44,509 nt of DNA from an uncultured Prevotella sp. (GTDB lineage Bacteria; Bacteroidota; Bacteroidia; Bacteroidales; Bacteroidaceae). Both the position numbers and the translations under genes were made by a program. A model generated the notes under the pieces. The model had not been told where the DNA came from, ran no database searches, and saw only the letters and a list, made by a program, of their open reading frames with translations. The stretch covers positions 1 to 44,509 of the forward strand of contig CAMWVS010000020.1 of NCBI GenBank assembly GCA_947177775.1, in the 5' to 3' direction. Positions 10,994-18,560 of the stretch are shown here, piece by piece (position 1 is the first letter of the stretch; the number at the start of each line of letters is the position of its first letter).

Positions 10994-12529
10994 TCATTTG
11001 GCGACTGCCTCCAGACGCTTCATCATGGCGAACATGAAGACAGCGGCAATGAGGCAGACACTCATGAAGACAGCCCAGCAAGCCCACAACGGAATTGTTC
11101 CCCACAGCACACCGCCGAAAAGAACAAGCTGATTGCCGATAGCTGTGGCCACAAACCAGCCACCCATCATCATTCCCTTATATTTGGGAGGAGCGACCTT
11201 CGACACAAAAGAGATTCCCATCGGGGAGAGCAGAAGCTCGCCGAACGTCAGAATGAGATAGACACCGATAAGCAGATTTGGCGTAACATCGGCAACATGC
11301 ACAGCGACAGGATTGCCGTCAGGACCGAGTTCGGTCTGAGGCATGGGCAGGTCTATTGAGAAGAACACGAGCATTGCGAAAGCAGCAGCGGCGATAACCA
11401 TACCGTATGCAATCTTACGCGGAGCGGAAGGCTCCTTGCCATTGGCAGCCAAAGCACCGAAAATAGCCATTGACACCGGGGTCAGGGCCACCACATAGAA
11501 CGGGTTGAACTGCTGGAAAATCGGTGCGGAAACCTCTACTGCGCCCGTCATCTGAGAATACTTATATACGAGCAGACCAACTGCAACGATAATCACTGCG
11601 GCTGATATGCCTTTGGCTTTTTGCGTCTTGCTCTGGAAGAGAGAGAAACCTGCATAGACGATGAAGATGATGAGCACGAGATTCCATACGTCAAAGGCCA
11701 TTCCCTGTACGCCCTCTGCCGAACGCGCCGTAAACTCATCGGCAAAATATGTCAGCGACAGACCGTTCTGATGGAACGCCATCCAGAAGAAGATGACAAC
11801 GGCAAAGACGAGACACAGTGCCGTGATGCGCTGCTTGGTCTCAGCCGGCGAAAGTTCCTCAACAGTTGCGTTATCACTTTTTTTAGTTGACTTACCATTG
11901 CCCTCGGTATGCTTGAACGTACTGCGGAAAGCATAATATATCGCAATCGATAGTATCAGCGAGGCGCAGGCCACGGCAAAAGCGAAGTGGTAGGAGTCAT
12001 TCTCCGGATATCCCAACTCGACCTGGGCATATTCCATTATACGGACCGCCATTGTCGGGGCGAACAAGGCGCCGATATTTATGGCCATATAGAACAGTGA
12101 GAATCCGGAGTCACGGCGTGCGGCATATTTCGGATCGTCATAGAGATTACCGACCATAACCTGCAGATTGCCCTTGAACAGTCCCGTGCCGAAACCTATC
12201 AGCAGCAGTGCGGCCAACATCACGACGAGAGCCACAGTGTCGCCTCCAAGCGGAACGGAAAGAAGCAGATAGCCACCGAACATAATCATGATTCCGGTTG
12301 TCACCATCTTGCCGAAGCCGAACTTGTCGGCCAGCATACCTCCGAACAGCGGGAAGAAATAGACGAGCATCAGAAACGAACTGTAGATAGTGCCGGCCGT
12401 TGCTGCCGACAGACCATAGTTGGCTCGCAGAAACAGTGCGAATACGGCGAGCATCGTATAATAGCCGAAGCGTTCGCCAGTGTTGGCAAGAGCCAACGCA
12501 TAAAGACCTTTCGGTTGTCCTTCAAACAT
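10994..12529 (-). CDS. POT-family (peptide) MFS transporter
   Basis: A 511-residue inner-membrane transporter of the proton-coupled oligopeptide family. The N-terminus contains NTGERFGYY (about residues 16-24), which aligns with the ExxERFxYY proton-coupling motif but has Asn instead of the first Glu; the second Glu and the Arg remain. Twelve or more hydrophobic segments follow, with the ASFLMLVYFFPLFGGMLAD-type segment near residue 55 and a charged central loop around 205-225 (KHTEGNGKSTKKSD). Such proteins carry di- and tripeptides, though substitution in the motif raises the possibility of different coupling. It is the last gene of a leftward operon, 3 bases after the barrel gene. Confidence 0.85.
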   Translation of the reverse strand: MFEGQPKGLYALALANTGERFGYYTMLAVFALFLRANYGLSAATAGTIYSSFLMLVYFFPLFGGMLADKFGFGKMVTTGIMIMFGGYLLLSVPLGGDTVALVVMLAALLLIGFGTGLFKGNLQVMVGNLYDDPKYAARRDSGFSLFYMAINIGALFAPTMAVRIMEYAQVELGYPENDSYHFAFAVACASLILSIAIYYAFRSTFKHTEGNGKSTKKSDNATVEELSPAETKQRITALCLVFAVVIFFWMAFHQNGLSLTYFADEFTARSAEGVQGMAFDVWNLVLIIFIVYAGFSLFQSKTQKAKGISAAVIIVAVGLLVYKYSQMTGAVEVSAPIFQQFNPFYVVALTPVSMAIFGALAANGKEPSAPRKIAYGMVIAAAAFAMLVFFSIDLPMPQTELGPDGNPVAVHVADVTPNLLIGVYLILTFGELLLSPMGISFVSKVAPPKYKGMMMGGWFVATAIGNQLVLFGGVLWGTIPLWACWAVFMSVCLIAAVFMFAMMKRLEAVAK

Positions 12530-12532
12530 AAT

Positions 12533-13294
12533 TTATTTAATTTTAGGGTTATTAGATTTCACGATGTCAAATAGATAGGTCAGTTTGACGACTATATTCC
12601 CAATGTTGCTCCGCCCGAAGTAGTCGCGCTTGGAGTTGTTGTAGATGTCACCGAGACCATAGTAGTAGCGGCCTTCGATGATGAAGTGGCCCACCTTCGG
12701 GTGGGAATACTCCAGTCCGAGACCGCCCGCTATTCCGTAGTCGAACTTTCGTTCTATGGGAAGAATTTCCTGGGTTGCGTCACGCTGCGCGCCGATACGG
12801 TCGTTGACGTTGCGCAGGTTGAAATCAAAATTCGATTTCGACTTTTCCGACAGGAACATGCCCACCTGCGGACCGAGCTGGAAGAAGAACTGGAAGCCCT
12901 TGCGCTCACGTCCCCACCCCATGCGGGCCATCATCGGCACCTGGATGTAGGTCAGTTGGCGCTCATACTCTTCGGGCCGGCCCGTATATTGGTTTATGAC
13001 CGGCATGTCTTCGGCCGTGAGAATATCCTCGCGCCATCCCGTCTGCGTGTAGTTGACCTCACCGACAAGGGCGCAGATGCTGTTGAAGTATTTCTCACAC
13101 GTGTAGCGCACGGAGAGACCGCCTGTCATGCCGCCCAACATCTTCTGCTGGATGTTGGGATTGAAACCAACCGTGCTCATCACATATCCGCCGTTTACGC
13201 CAACGGCCACCTCGCTCCGGTAGTCGCCCACCTGCGCCGCCGCCGTCACGGCCATCATCACGGCCGCCGCTGTCAGAATTATATATCTACGCAT
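12533..13294 (-). CDS. PorT-like outer-membrane beta-barrel protein
   Basis: 253 residues with a signal peptide (1-20, ending AAAQ) and a repeating pattern of amphipathic strands: VAVGVNGGYVMSTVGF, GGLSVRYTCEKYF, GWGRERKGFQFFFQLGPQVGMFL, GIAGGLGLEYSHPKVGHFIIEGRYYYGLGDIY. This is the eight-stranded barrel pattern annotated in Bacteroidota as the PorT or outer-membrane beta-barrel (OMP_b-brl_2) family. In some relatives PorT serves type IX secretion; nothing here shows that this copy does. It lies between the LysM protein gene (11 bases) and the transporter gene (3 bases), so all three are probably one transcript. Confidence 0.8.
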   Translation of the reverse strand: MRRYIILTAAAVMMAVTAAAQVGDYRSEVAVGVNGGYVMSTVGFNPNIQQKMLGGMTGGLSVRYTCEKYFNSICALVGEVNYTQTGWREDILTAEDMPVINQYTGRPEEYERQLTYIQVPMMARMGWGRERKGFQFFFQLGPQVGMFLSEKSKSNFDFNLRNVNDRIGAQRDATQEILPIERKFDYGIAGGLGLEYSHPKVGHFIIEGRYYYGLGDIYNNSKRDYFGRSNIGNIVVKLTYLFDIVKSNNPKIK

Positions 13295-13305
13295 GTGTGT
13301 GTGTG

Positions 13306-14712
13306 TCAGAAATTGATAGTCTCTATCTTATGTTCCGGAGTATAGTGGACGAATAGCAGTCCGCGGTTCTGCAGTCTGCCGTCGCCGATGCGCTCGAAAT
13401 GGAGCGGCGTCTGTATGGGCTTGTAGCCTACCACTCCGCGCGGACCGACAAAAACCTTGCCGTACATGTGGAGTCCCTTGATGAAATAGTAGGCATGGTC
13501 AAAGCCCGTTATGGCAAACCGCGGCAGAGCATGCATCATGTCGGCATGGAAGTTCCAGCGGTATTTCTGTTCTATGCGCGCCGTCTGGGGCGACAGCGGA
13601 TTGGTATAGAACGTGGCGGGGATATAGACGCTGAACTTATAGAAGTTGTCAAGATTATACTTCGTGTACATCATCCATTCCGTATATCCGAACATCGAGA
13701 TGCTCAGCTTCGGTCTTGTCATGGCCAGTCCGTTCAGCTTGGCAAAGGCGATGTTCAGCTCCGGCGAACGTCCGGTATTGAGGATGACAACGTTTGGCTG
13801 AGTCGTGCTGAACGCCTTGGCAAACGCCGCCTCGCTTGACTTAAGGTTTGTAATGGAGTGGCTGCGCCCCATCGTCTCCATGCGCCGGCGCAGTCCGAAG
13901 GTAAAGACGCCCTTCTTGCTGGTTGTATCGTTGCAGTCTATGAATACCGTGTGGAAACCGGCAAACTTTTCGAGGAAATGGCCTATAACGGCCTCGTTGT
14001 AGTCTTCCGGACTCTGATAAACCTGAAAGATGTTGCGGTTGGTCTTCACCTCGGGAGCATTGATAGAGAACGGTATGAGCACCTTTATGTCGTGGGCCTT
14101 GGCAAAATCGGCAAGCGGCTTCACCTGCTTCGAGTAGAGCGGGCCTATGATAACATCACACCGGGCGGCATCCCTGTCACGAAGCGTCTTGCTGATGTCG
14201 GCATCTTCCGGCACGTTCCACGCCCTGACATCCACCGAAATTCCTCCCTGACGAAGACTGTCGCAGGCCATTAGCACGCCGCGATAGTATTCAACCATGC
14301 GCCGTCCGTCACCGTTGATGTCATGCAATGGCAACATAACGCCCACACGTATCTCGCGCCGGCGCATGTCCACATCGTCCTTGCCCTTTGCCGCGCCGGC
14401 CTTGTCGCCTACCTGAGCTGCCTTGGCTTGCTGGGCCTGTTGGGCTGCGGTCAGCGTCTTGTCCGGTCCCGAGGGATAGGGAATAAAGATTGTCTCGCCC
14501 TTCTTCAGCTCATATCCAGGCTTGGTCATCTCCGGATTGGCCGCAATAAGTTCGTCAACGGTCAGTCCGTTGTCACGCGCGATACCGAAGATGGTTTCCT
14601 TCTTCTTCACCTTGTGTATCTCTTTCCACTTCGTGGTCTGTGCCATTGCCATGCCGCTCACAATCATGACGGCCACGGCTGCCAGCACATATCTGCGTAT
14701 CTGTCTCATCAT
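13306..14712 (-). CDS. LysM domain plus type 1 periplasmic-binding-fold protein
   Basis: 468 residues, first gene of the operon. A signal peptide (1-24, ending AMAQ) precedes one LysM peptidoglycan-binding domain at about 31-78 (HKVKKKETIFGIARDNGLT ... IFIPYP). A low-complexity Ala/Gln/Lys linker (about 86-112) leads to a domain at about 118-468 that reads like an ABC-type branched-chain amino-acid binding protein: IRVGVMLPLHDINGDGRRMVEYYRG, then CDVIIGPLYSKQVKPLADFAKAHDIKVLIPFS. It lacks any ABC permease neighbour. A wall-anchored ligand sensor or scaffold is an inference. The POT transporter downstream hints at peptide or muropeptide ligands, without direct proof. Confidence 0.85.
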   Translation of the reverse strand: MMRQIRRYVLAAVAVMIVSGMAMAQTTKWKEIHKVKKKETIFGIARDNGLTVDELIAANPEMTKPGYELKKGETIFIPYPSGPDKTLTAAQQAQQAKAAQVGDKAGAAKGKDDVDMRRREIRVGVMLPLHDINGDGRRMVEYYRGVLMACDSLRQGGISVDVRAWNVPEDADISKTLRDRDAARCDVIIGPLYSKQVKPLADFAKAHDIKVLIPFSINAPEVKTNRNIFQVYQSPEDYNEAVIGHFLEKFAGFHTVFIDCNDTTSKKGVFTFGLRRRMETMGRSHSITNLKSSEAAFAKAFSTTQPNVVILNTGRSPELNIAFAKLNGLAMTRPKLSISMFGYTEWMMYTKYNLDNFYKFSVYIPATFYTNPLSPQTARIEQKYRWNFHADMMHALPRFAITGFDHAYYFIKGLHMYGKVFVGPRGVVGYKPIQTPLHFERIGDGRLQNRGLLFVHYTPEHKIETINF

Positions 14713-14753
14713 TCTTTTTTCCGATTAATTGCTCTTTTCCTATTAACCGCCTA

Positions 14754-14761
14754 CAAAATTA
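14754..14761 (-). promoter_or_regulatory. -7 box of the LysM-barrel-transporter operon
   Basis: The minus strand reads TAATTTTG, about 42 bases upstream of the start codon at 14712. There is no TTTG at the usual -33 distance, so the call rests on one element. Confidence 0.4.
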
Positions 14762-14952
14762 CTGAAAAAAAGCGGAATAACCCACAGAATGTCTCAAAAG
14801 GTATGTCCAAAGATAAAAAAGTTCTTCATCCATCAGCTTCTCTGCCTCAGCTTTTCTCTGCCTCCCTTTTATCCGTTTGCACTGAAAAAGATTCCGTTTC
14901 TTCGCATTTTCTGCGTCTTCACACAGAAAAGACGCAATGTCTTTATGTCACA
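14762..14952. other. Intergenic stretch with a small GCGTCTT hairpin
   Basis: No gene is seen. TGCGTCTT at about 14909-14916 can pair with AAGACGCA near 14928-14935, a diverged relative of the ACGCAGAGACGCAAA repeat at 5.5 kb. Otherwise featureless. Confidence 0.3.
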
Positions 14953-15343
14953 ATAATATCACGGAATTTAACACTTGAGAATTTTCAAACCAGAACGAAG
15001 CTATGCCGAAATCATTACATTCCGGCGCAGCTGCAATCCGTTTTTTGTCCGCCGCCGGGCCGGGAAGGCCTTACGGCTCTGCAACGGGGCCGCTTTCACA
15101 CTCCAACGGGGCCACCGTTGCAACGCAATAAGGGCCCCGCGGGAAGGTCGTAAGGCCCTTACGGCAGAATTTTTTCGGCCAATTTATTGCACACTTTCAC
15201 CGATTTCTCCGTAAAGCATTGTGGCTCAGACCATAAAAGATGCACGCGCAAAACTCGCGAATTTCGGACCGCGGGAAAATAATTTCAGAATATCGCAAGG
15301 ATTTGAATGCATTTGTCCGCTTTATTCCGAGTTTTTAACACTT
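14953..15343 (+). repeat. Dispersed repeat, copy B (about 390 bp, TTAACACTT at both ends)
   Basis: This stretch recurs in reverse orientation at 27567-27958 over its whole length, with small indels. It begins ATAATATCACGGAA, then TTAACACTT (14968-14976), and ends with a second TTAACACTT (15335-15343), after which the two copies share nothing. The GC-rich centre (about 15055-15170) is a set of nested palindromes built on CCGTAAGG/CCTTACGG and CAACGGGGCC. The right half contains GATGCACGCGCAAAACTCGC (15239-15258), identical in both copies. The open frames in the two copies switch frame relative to each other after the first 23 codons, so it is not a conserved gene. Confidence 0.88.
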
Positions 15344-15693
15344 TGCGACTTGCCATGAAAGCCCGATAAGTCAGATTGAGGATTTCTTCTCCAGTCTGTA
15401 TGACTATTTTGACTGACAGATAACAAACCGCACTGACTTTCCCTGCTACTGATTTTCACTTCCTGCTTCTTCCATATTTATTGCCTCAGCGATGCTGAAA
15501 TCAACTCATACATACTCAGTGAAACACTACCCTCAAATCTTTTGTTCTGCTGATAATGCCATTTTATATAATGTTTTATTTAACTCAAATAAATATTAAT
15601 CACATCTCTGATTTACTGTTTCAGATTAAATACCACATCTTCTAACTCTTGCGTTTTTTACCTACAACATATCATTAAATAGATAAAAAGTAG
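15344..15693. other. AT-rich gap upstream of hipB, no gene seen
   Basis: About 350 bases of AT-rich sequence. I see no open frame of interest and no strong hairpin; TCTGA and TCAGA half-sites near 15606-15626 could be part of an operator but are too short to call. The abrupt loss of GC compared with the repeat and the operon to the left fits acquired DNA. Confidence 0.3.
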
Positions 15694-15701
15694 TATCTTT
15701 G
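15694..15701 (+). promoter_or_regulatory. -7 box of the hipBA operon
   Basis: TATCTTTG, 21 bases upstream of the hipB start codon. No TTTG is found at the -33 distance. In the HipBA family the antitoxin represses its own promoter, so an operator would be expected around here, but I cannot define it. Confidence 0.5.
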
Positions 15702-15722
15702 CATATTATATGATGGGTTGAT

Positions 15723-16043
15723 ATGACAAAGAATACAATGGGAACTAAGTTACCCCGAAAGTTAGAGCAGAAAATGTCGGTTGTGGGAGAGCAGATTAAA
15801 CTGGCTCGCTTGCGTAGGAATCTGAGTGTAGCTCAAGTGGCGGAACGTGCCACCTGTTCTTCGTTGACCGTGTCCCGAATAGAAAAAGGTGTGCCGACTG
15901 TAGCAATCGGTATCTATTTGCGTGTGCTGTATGCTTTACAGCTTGACGATGATATCCTGTGGCTGGCCAAAGAAGACAAATTGGGAAAAGCCTTGCAGGA
16001 TTTGAGTTTGAAGACAAGGGAACGTGCTTCAAAAAAGGAATAA
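15723..16043 (+). CDS. HipB-like XRE family antitoxin / repressor
   Basis: 106 residues with a five-helix Cro/CI type HTH at about 20-78: VGEQIKLARLRRNLSVAQVAERATCSSLTVSRIEKG. The recognition helix is SSLTVSRIEKG. The C-terminus is short and basic (KTRERASKKE). In HipBA systems this protein dimerises, binds operator DNA and holds the toxin kinase inactive. The toxin gene begins 3 bases after its stop, the standard order. The start at 15723 follows the promoter box closely; an internal ATG at 15738 is possible. Base composition is richer in A and T than that of the genes on either side. Confidence 0.85.
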   Translation: MTKNTMGTKLPRKLEQKMSVVGEQIKLARLRRNLSVAQVAERATCSSLTVSRIEKGVPTVAIGIYLRVLYALQLDDDILWLAKEDKLGKALQDLSLKTRERASKKE

Positions 16044-16046
16044 GTA

Positions 16047-17312
16047 ATGAAGACGCTATATGTTTATGCCGATTTTGATTGGCTCAAGGAAACAGAACTC
16101 GTTGGCGAGTTAGGCTATGAATCTCTTCGTGGCTCGGACAGCTATTGCTTTACCTTCAGTGATGAATGGTTGAAGAAACATGGGGATTTGTTCCTGAGTG
16201 ATGACTTGAATAATTATCCGGGACAGCAATATACGCAACCGGAGAAAGATATATTCGGATGTTTCTCGGATGCCCTGCCGGATCGTTGGGGACGAACGCT
16301 GTTGTTGCGGCGTGAGCAGATTGCTGCGATGGAAGAGAAACGCCCGGTTCGGAGACTGTCTTCCTTTGACTTTTTGACTGGTATTGATGACTTTTCCCGA
16401 ATGGGTGCTTTCCGTTTCAAGGAGTCAAAAGACGGAGGATTTATAAATGTAAGTGAGTCGTTGAAAATTCCACCACTGACTGATGTTAGAGAGTTGATTG
16501 CAGCCAGTGCGGAAATCGAGAAAAGCGAAGAGGGGAATGTCCTTCCTGACAGAAAATGGGTTGCTCAACTCGTGCAGCCCGGCTCTTCATTGGGAGGTGC
16601 AAGACCCAAAGCCAGTGTGATAGACACGGATAAAACGCTTTATATAGCCAAATTCCCTTCACGTAAGGATGATTGCGATGCTGGACTTTGGGAACATTTC
16701 AGCCATCTTCTTGCCGCAAAAGCCGGTGTAAATGCCGCGAAAACCAAAATACTGGCTACCGGAGAGAAATATCACACTTTGCTCTCTCAACGCTTTGACA
16801 GAAATCAAGAGGGCAAACGAATTCATTTTGCTTCTGCGATGACTTTATTAGGACTCAATGACGGAGACAATGCAACTACAGGACACGGTTATCTGGATAT
16901 AGTTGATTTCATAATCCAGAATTGTACGAATGTAGAAGACAATCTCCAGGAACTCTTTCGCCGCGTGGCTTTCAATATTTGTATCGGTAATAGCGATGAC
17001 CATTTCCGCAATCATGGTTTTCTTTTGACCGCAAAAGGCTGGACGCTTTCTCCTGCATACGATATGAATCCAACTCTGAATGAGTATCAGAGTCTGCTTG
17101 TCTCATCAACCTCCAATAAGGCAGAACTGAGTATTTTGCTTGATACTTGCGAAGATTATATGCTTAATCGAAAGACTGCGGAGAAGATTGTTGCTGAGGT
17201 GATTGAAGTTGTAAAAGGATGGCGCGAATTGGCTACACGATTGAGTGTCTCCAAGAGAGAGATGGAAATGTTTGTTGGAGTGTTGGATAAAAGGTGGAAA
17301 GATTGCGTTTGA
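16047..17312 (+). CDS. HipA family serine/threonine kinase toxin
   Basis: 421 residues, full length for the family. Residues 1-120 are the N-terminal HipA domain (with GCFSDALPDRWGRTLL at 71-86, a family signature). Residues 145-400 form the kinase core: a glycine-rich loop SSLGGARPKAS at 180-190, the ATP-contacting lysine in YIAKFPS (Lys202), the catalytic-loop segment GNSDDHFRNH (314-323, Asp318) and the metal-binding Asp339 in SPAYDMNP. All catalytic positions look intact. E. coli HipA inactivates glutamyl-tRNA synthetase by phosphorylation and causes persistence; the target here is unknown. It follows its antitoxin by 3 bases and shares its AT-rich codon use, which suggests transfer. Confidence 0.9.
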   Translation: MKTLYVYADFDWLKETELVGELGYESLRGSDSYCFTFSDEWLKKHGDLFLSDDLNNYPGQQYTQPEKDIFGCFSDALPDRWGRTLLLRREQIAAMEEKRPVRRLSSFDFLTGIDDFSRMGAFRFKESKDGGFINVSESLKIPPLTDVRELIAASAEIEKSEEGNVLPDRKWVAQLVQPGSSLGGARPKASVIDTDKTLYIAKFPSRKDDCDAGLWEHFSHLLAAKAGVNAAKTKILATGEKYHTLLSQRFDRNQEGKRIHFASAMTLLGLNDGDNATTGHGYLDIVDFIIQNCTNVEDNLQELFRRVAFNICIGNSDDHFRNHGFLLTAKGWTLSPAYDMNPTLNEYQSLLVSSTSNKAELSILLDTCEDYMLNRKTAEKIVAEVIEVVKGWRELATRLSVSKREMEMFVGVLDKRWKDCV

Positions 17313-17784
17313 TTTACAAAATAGAATATTGTTGGTAAATTATTGCTGTCCATGCTTTTATAGTGCGGTGATGGATAATTTTTATTTATATGAAAAAATC
17401 AGATATATTTTGGCAGACATAATTTGAGTCTCGAAAAAGAGTTCATCAATGATTCTAATTTCATATTTATAACGGATGAAATTACTACTCATAAGCATGG
17501 TAAAGAAATTACTAAACCATGTAATTCCCAATTTGGAGACATTTTCACTCTATATAGCAGATTTACTTATACGATGCTGCGTCCAGATAGAAGCAATTTC
17601 CAAAGGATTGTCGCTATACGATTCATAAAGTCTGCTATCGTTGGTGATGCTTCCCATAATCCTCATGGGTTCTGTGAACTGAACACGGATAGTCCTAACT
17701 TGGTCGTTCCCAATTTTGCGCTTTAATGATAGCCATTTCAGTGACATTTCATTCTCTTTTCTCGGTTATTCCAGAGATTCTCAG
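17313..17784. other. AT-rich unexplained stretch with a possible broken leftward gene
   Basis: No gene is recognised. On the minus strand a frame starting with ATG at 17747 runs 65 codons (beginning MSLKWLSLKRKIGN), meets one TAG at 17550-17552 and then stays open in the same frame for about 60 more codons to near 17370. A rightward frame of 100 codons (17424-17726) overlaps it. Neither translation resembles a family I know. The single in-frame stop makes a degraded gene plausible; chance is equally possible in AT-rich DNA. Confidence 0.25.
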
Positions 17785-17792
17785 TAACTTTG
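17785..17792 (+). promoter_or_regulatory. -7 box upstream of the CHU_C protein gene
   Basis: TAACTTTG, 24 bases upstream of the ATG at 17817. A -33 TTTG is not obvious. Confidence 0.5.
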
Positions 17793-17816
17793 CACATTAC
17801 ATAATATGATAATGAT

Positions 17817-18506
17817 ATGAATGTCATGAGAACAAAATTAATAATGGCCGTCGTGATGGTCATGATGATGCCCGTAGCGATGCTGGCTGACTTCACGCCC
17901 ACGGCCTACTATACAGTAGATGGGGAGCAGCGTGAGGAAACCGAGGCCATCGACGACGCCCAGGCCCCGCTGAGAGTGACGTTCCGGGCCAATCCGTCAA
18001 ACATCGACAGTGGCATAGTACCGTCGTACGAATGGCGGTTTGTCAAGGACGGAAGCCGTGACGCCTACATCGTGAGATATGAGGAAGAGACGGCATTTGA
18101 GTTCATGGAGTCCGGCACGACAAACGTGTCGCTCTACGTCAGCTATGGCGGCGACGAAGAACCGGAACTGATTTCGACCATCCGTATCAGCATCAGTACG
18201 AGCATTCTGGAGATGCCCAATGCCTTTTCACCGAACGGCGACGGCGTTAACGACATCTACAAGGCCAAGGACACCCACAAGAGCATCGTCGAGTTCAAGG
18301 CTTACATCTTCAACCGATGGGGTCAGAAGCTCTATGAGTGGAGCGACATCAACGGCGGATGGGACGGAACTTACCATGGCTCGCCGGTGAAGGCAGGCGT
18401 CTATTATGTGCTGGTCAAGGCCAAGGGAGCTGACGGACGTGAATATAACATCAAGCGCGACGTGAACGTGCTGAGAGACTATACTGAGGAAGGAGAAAGT
18501 TTCTGA
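17817..18506 (+). CDS. Secreted protein with gliding-motility-associated C-terminal (CHU_C) domain
   Basis: 229 residues. A signal peptide covers about 1-24 (MMMPVAMLA, then DFTPTA). Residues 45-125 look like an Ig/PKD-type beta domain ([16 protein letters not shown] ... [20 protein letters not shown]). Residues 132-222 are the CHU_C domain: [16 protein letters not shown], then [24 protein letters not shown] and [17 protein letters not shown]. In Bacteroidota this domain can be a type B sorting signal for the type IX secretion system and is normally at the end of much longer adhesins; here it is almost the entire protein. It precedes uvrA by 54 bases, which looks like chance adjacency with shared transcription. 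Confidence 0.88.
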   Translation: MNVMRTKLIMAVVMVMMMPVAMLADFTPTAYYTVDGEQREETEAIDDAQAPLRVTFRANPSNIDSGIVPSYEWRFVKDGSRDAYIVRYEEETAFEFMESGTTNVSLYVSYGGDEEPELISTIRISISTSILEMPNAFSPNGDGVNDIYKAKDTHKSIVEFKAYIFNRWGQKLYEWSDINGGWDGTYHGSPVKAGVYYVLVKAKGADGREYNIKRDVNVLRDYTEEGESF

Positions 18507-18524
18507 AACAAGAAAACTTTCTCC
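18492..18524 (+). terminator. Hairpin at the end of the CHU_C gene
   Basis: GGAGAAAGTTT at 18492-18502 pairs perfectly with 18514-18524 around an 11-base loop that contains the stop codon. There is no U-rich tail, so it may slow transcription or protect the 3' end of the message rather than terminate fully before uvrA. Confidence 0.4.
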
Positions 18525-18560
18525 CGAAGAATCTGAAGTTCAGGATACATTAGGAAAAAG

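Noticed and set aside
10884..11132. 82-codon rightward frame between the EEP gene and the POT operon
   Set aside because: Runs through the hairpin repeat and then antisense to the transporter gene.
14323..15153. 276-codon rightward frame opposite the LysM protein gene
   Set aside because: Most of it lies antisense to a clear gene and the rest is repeat copy B; composition is Cys/His/Leu-rich, as in antisense shadows.
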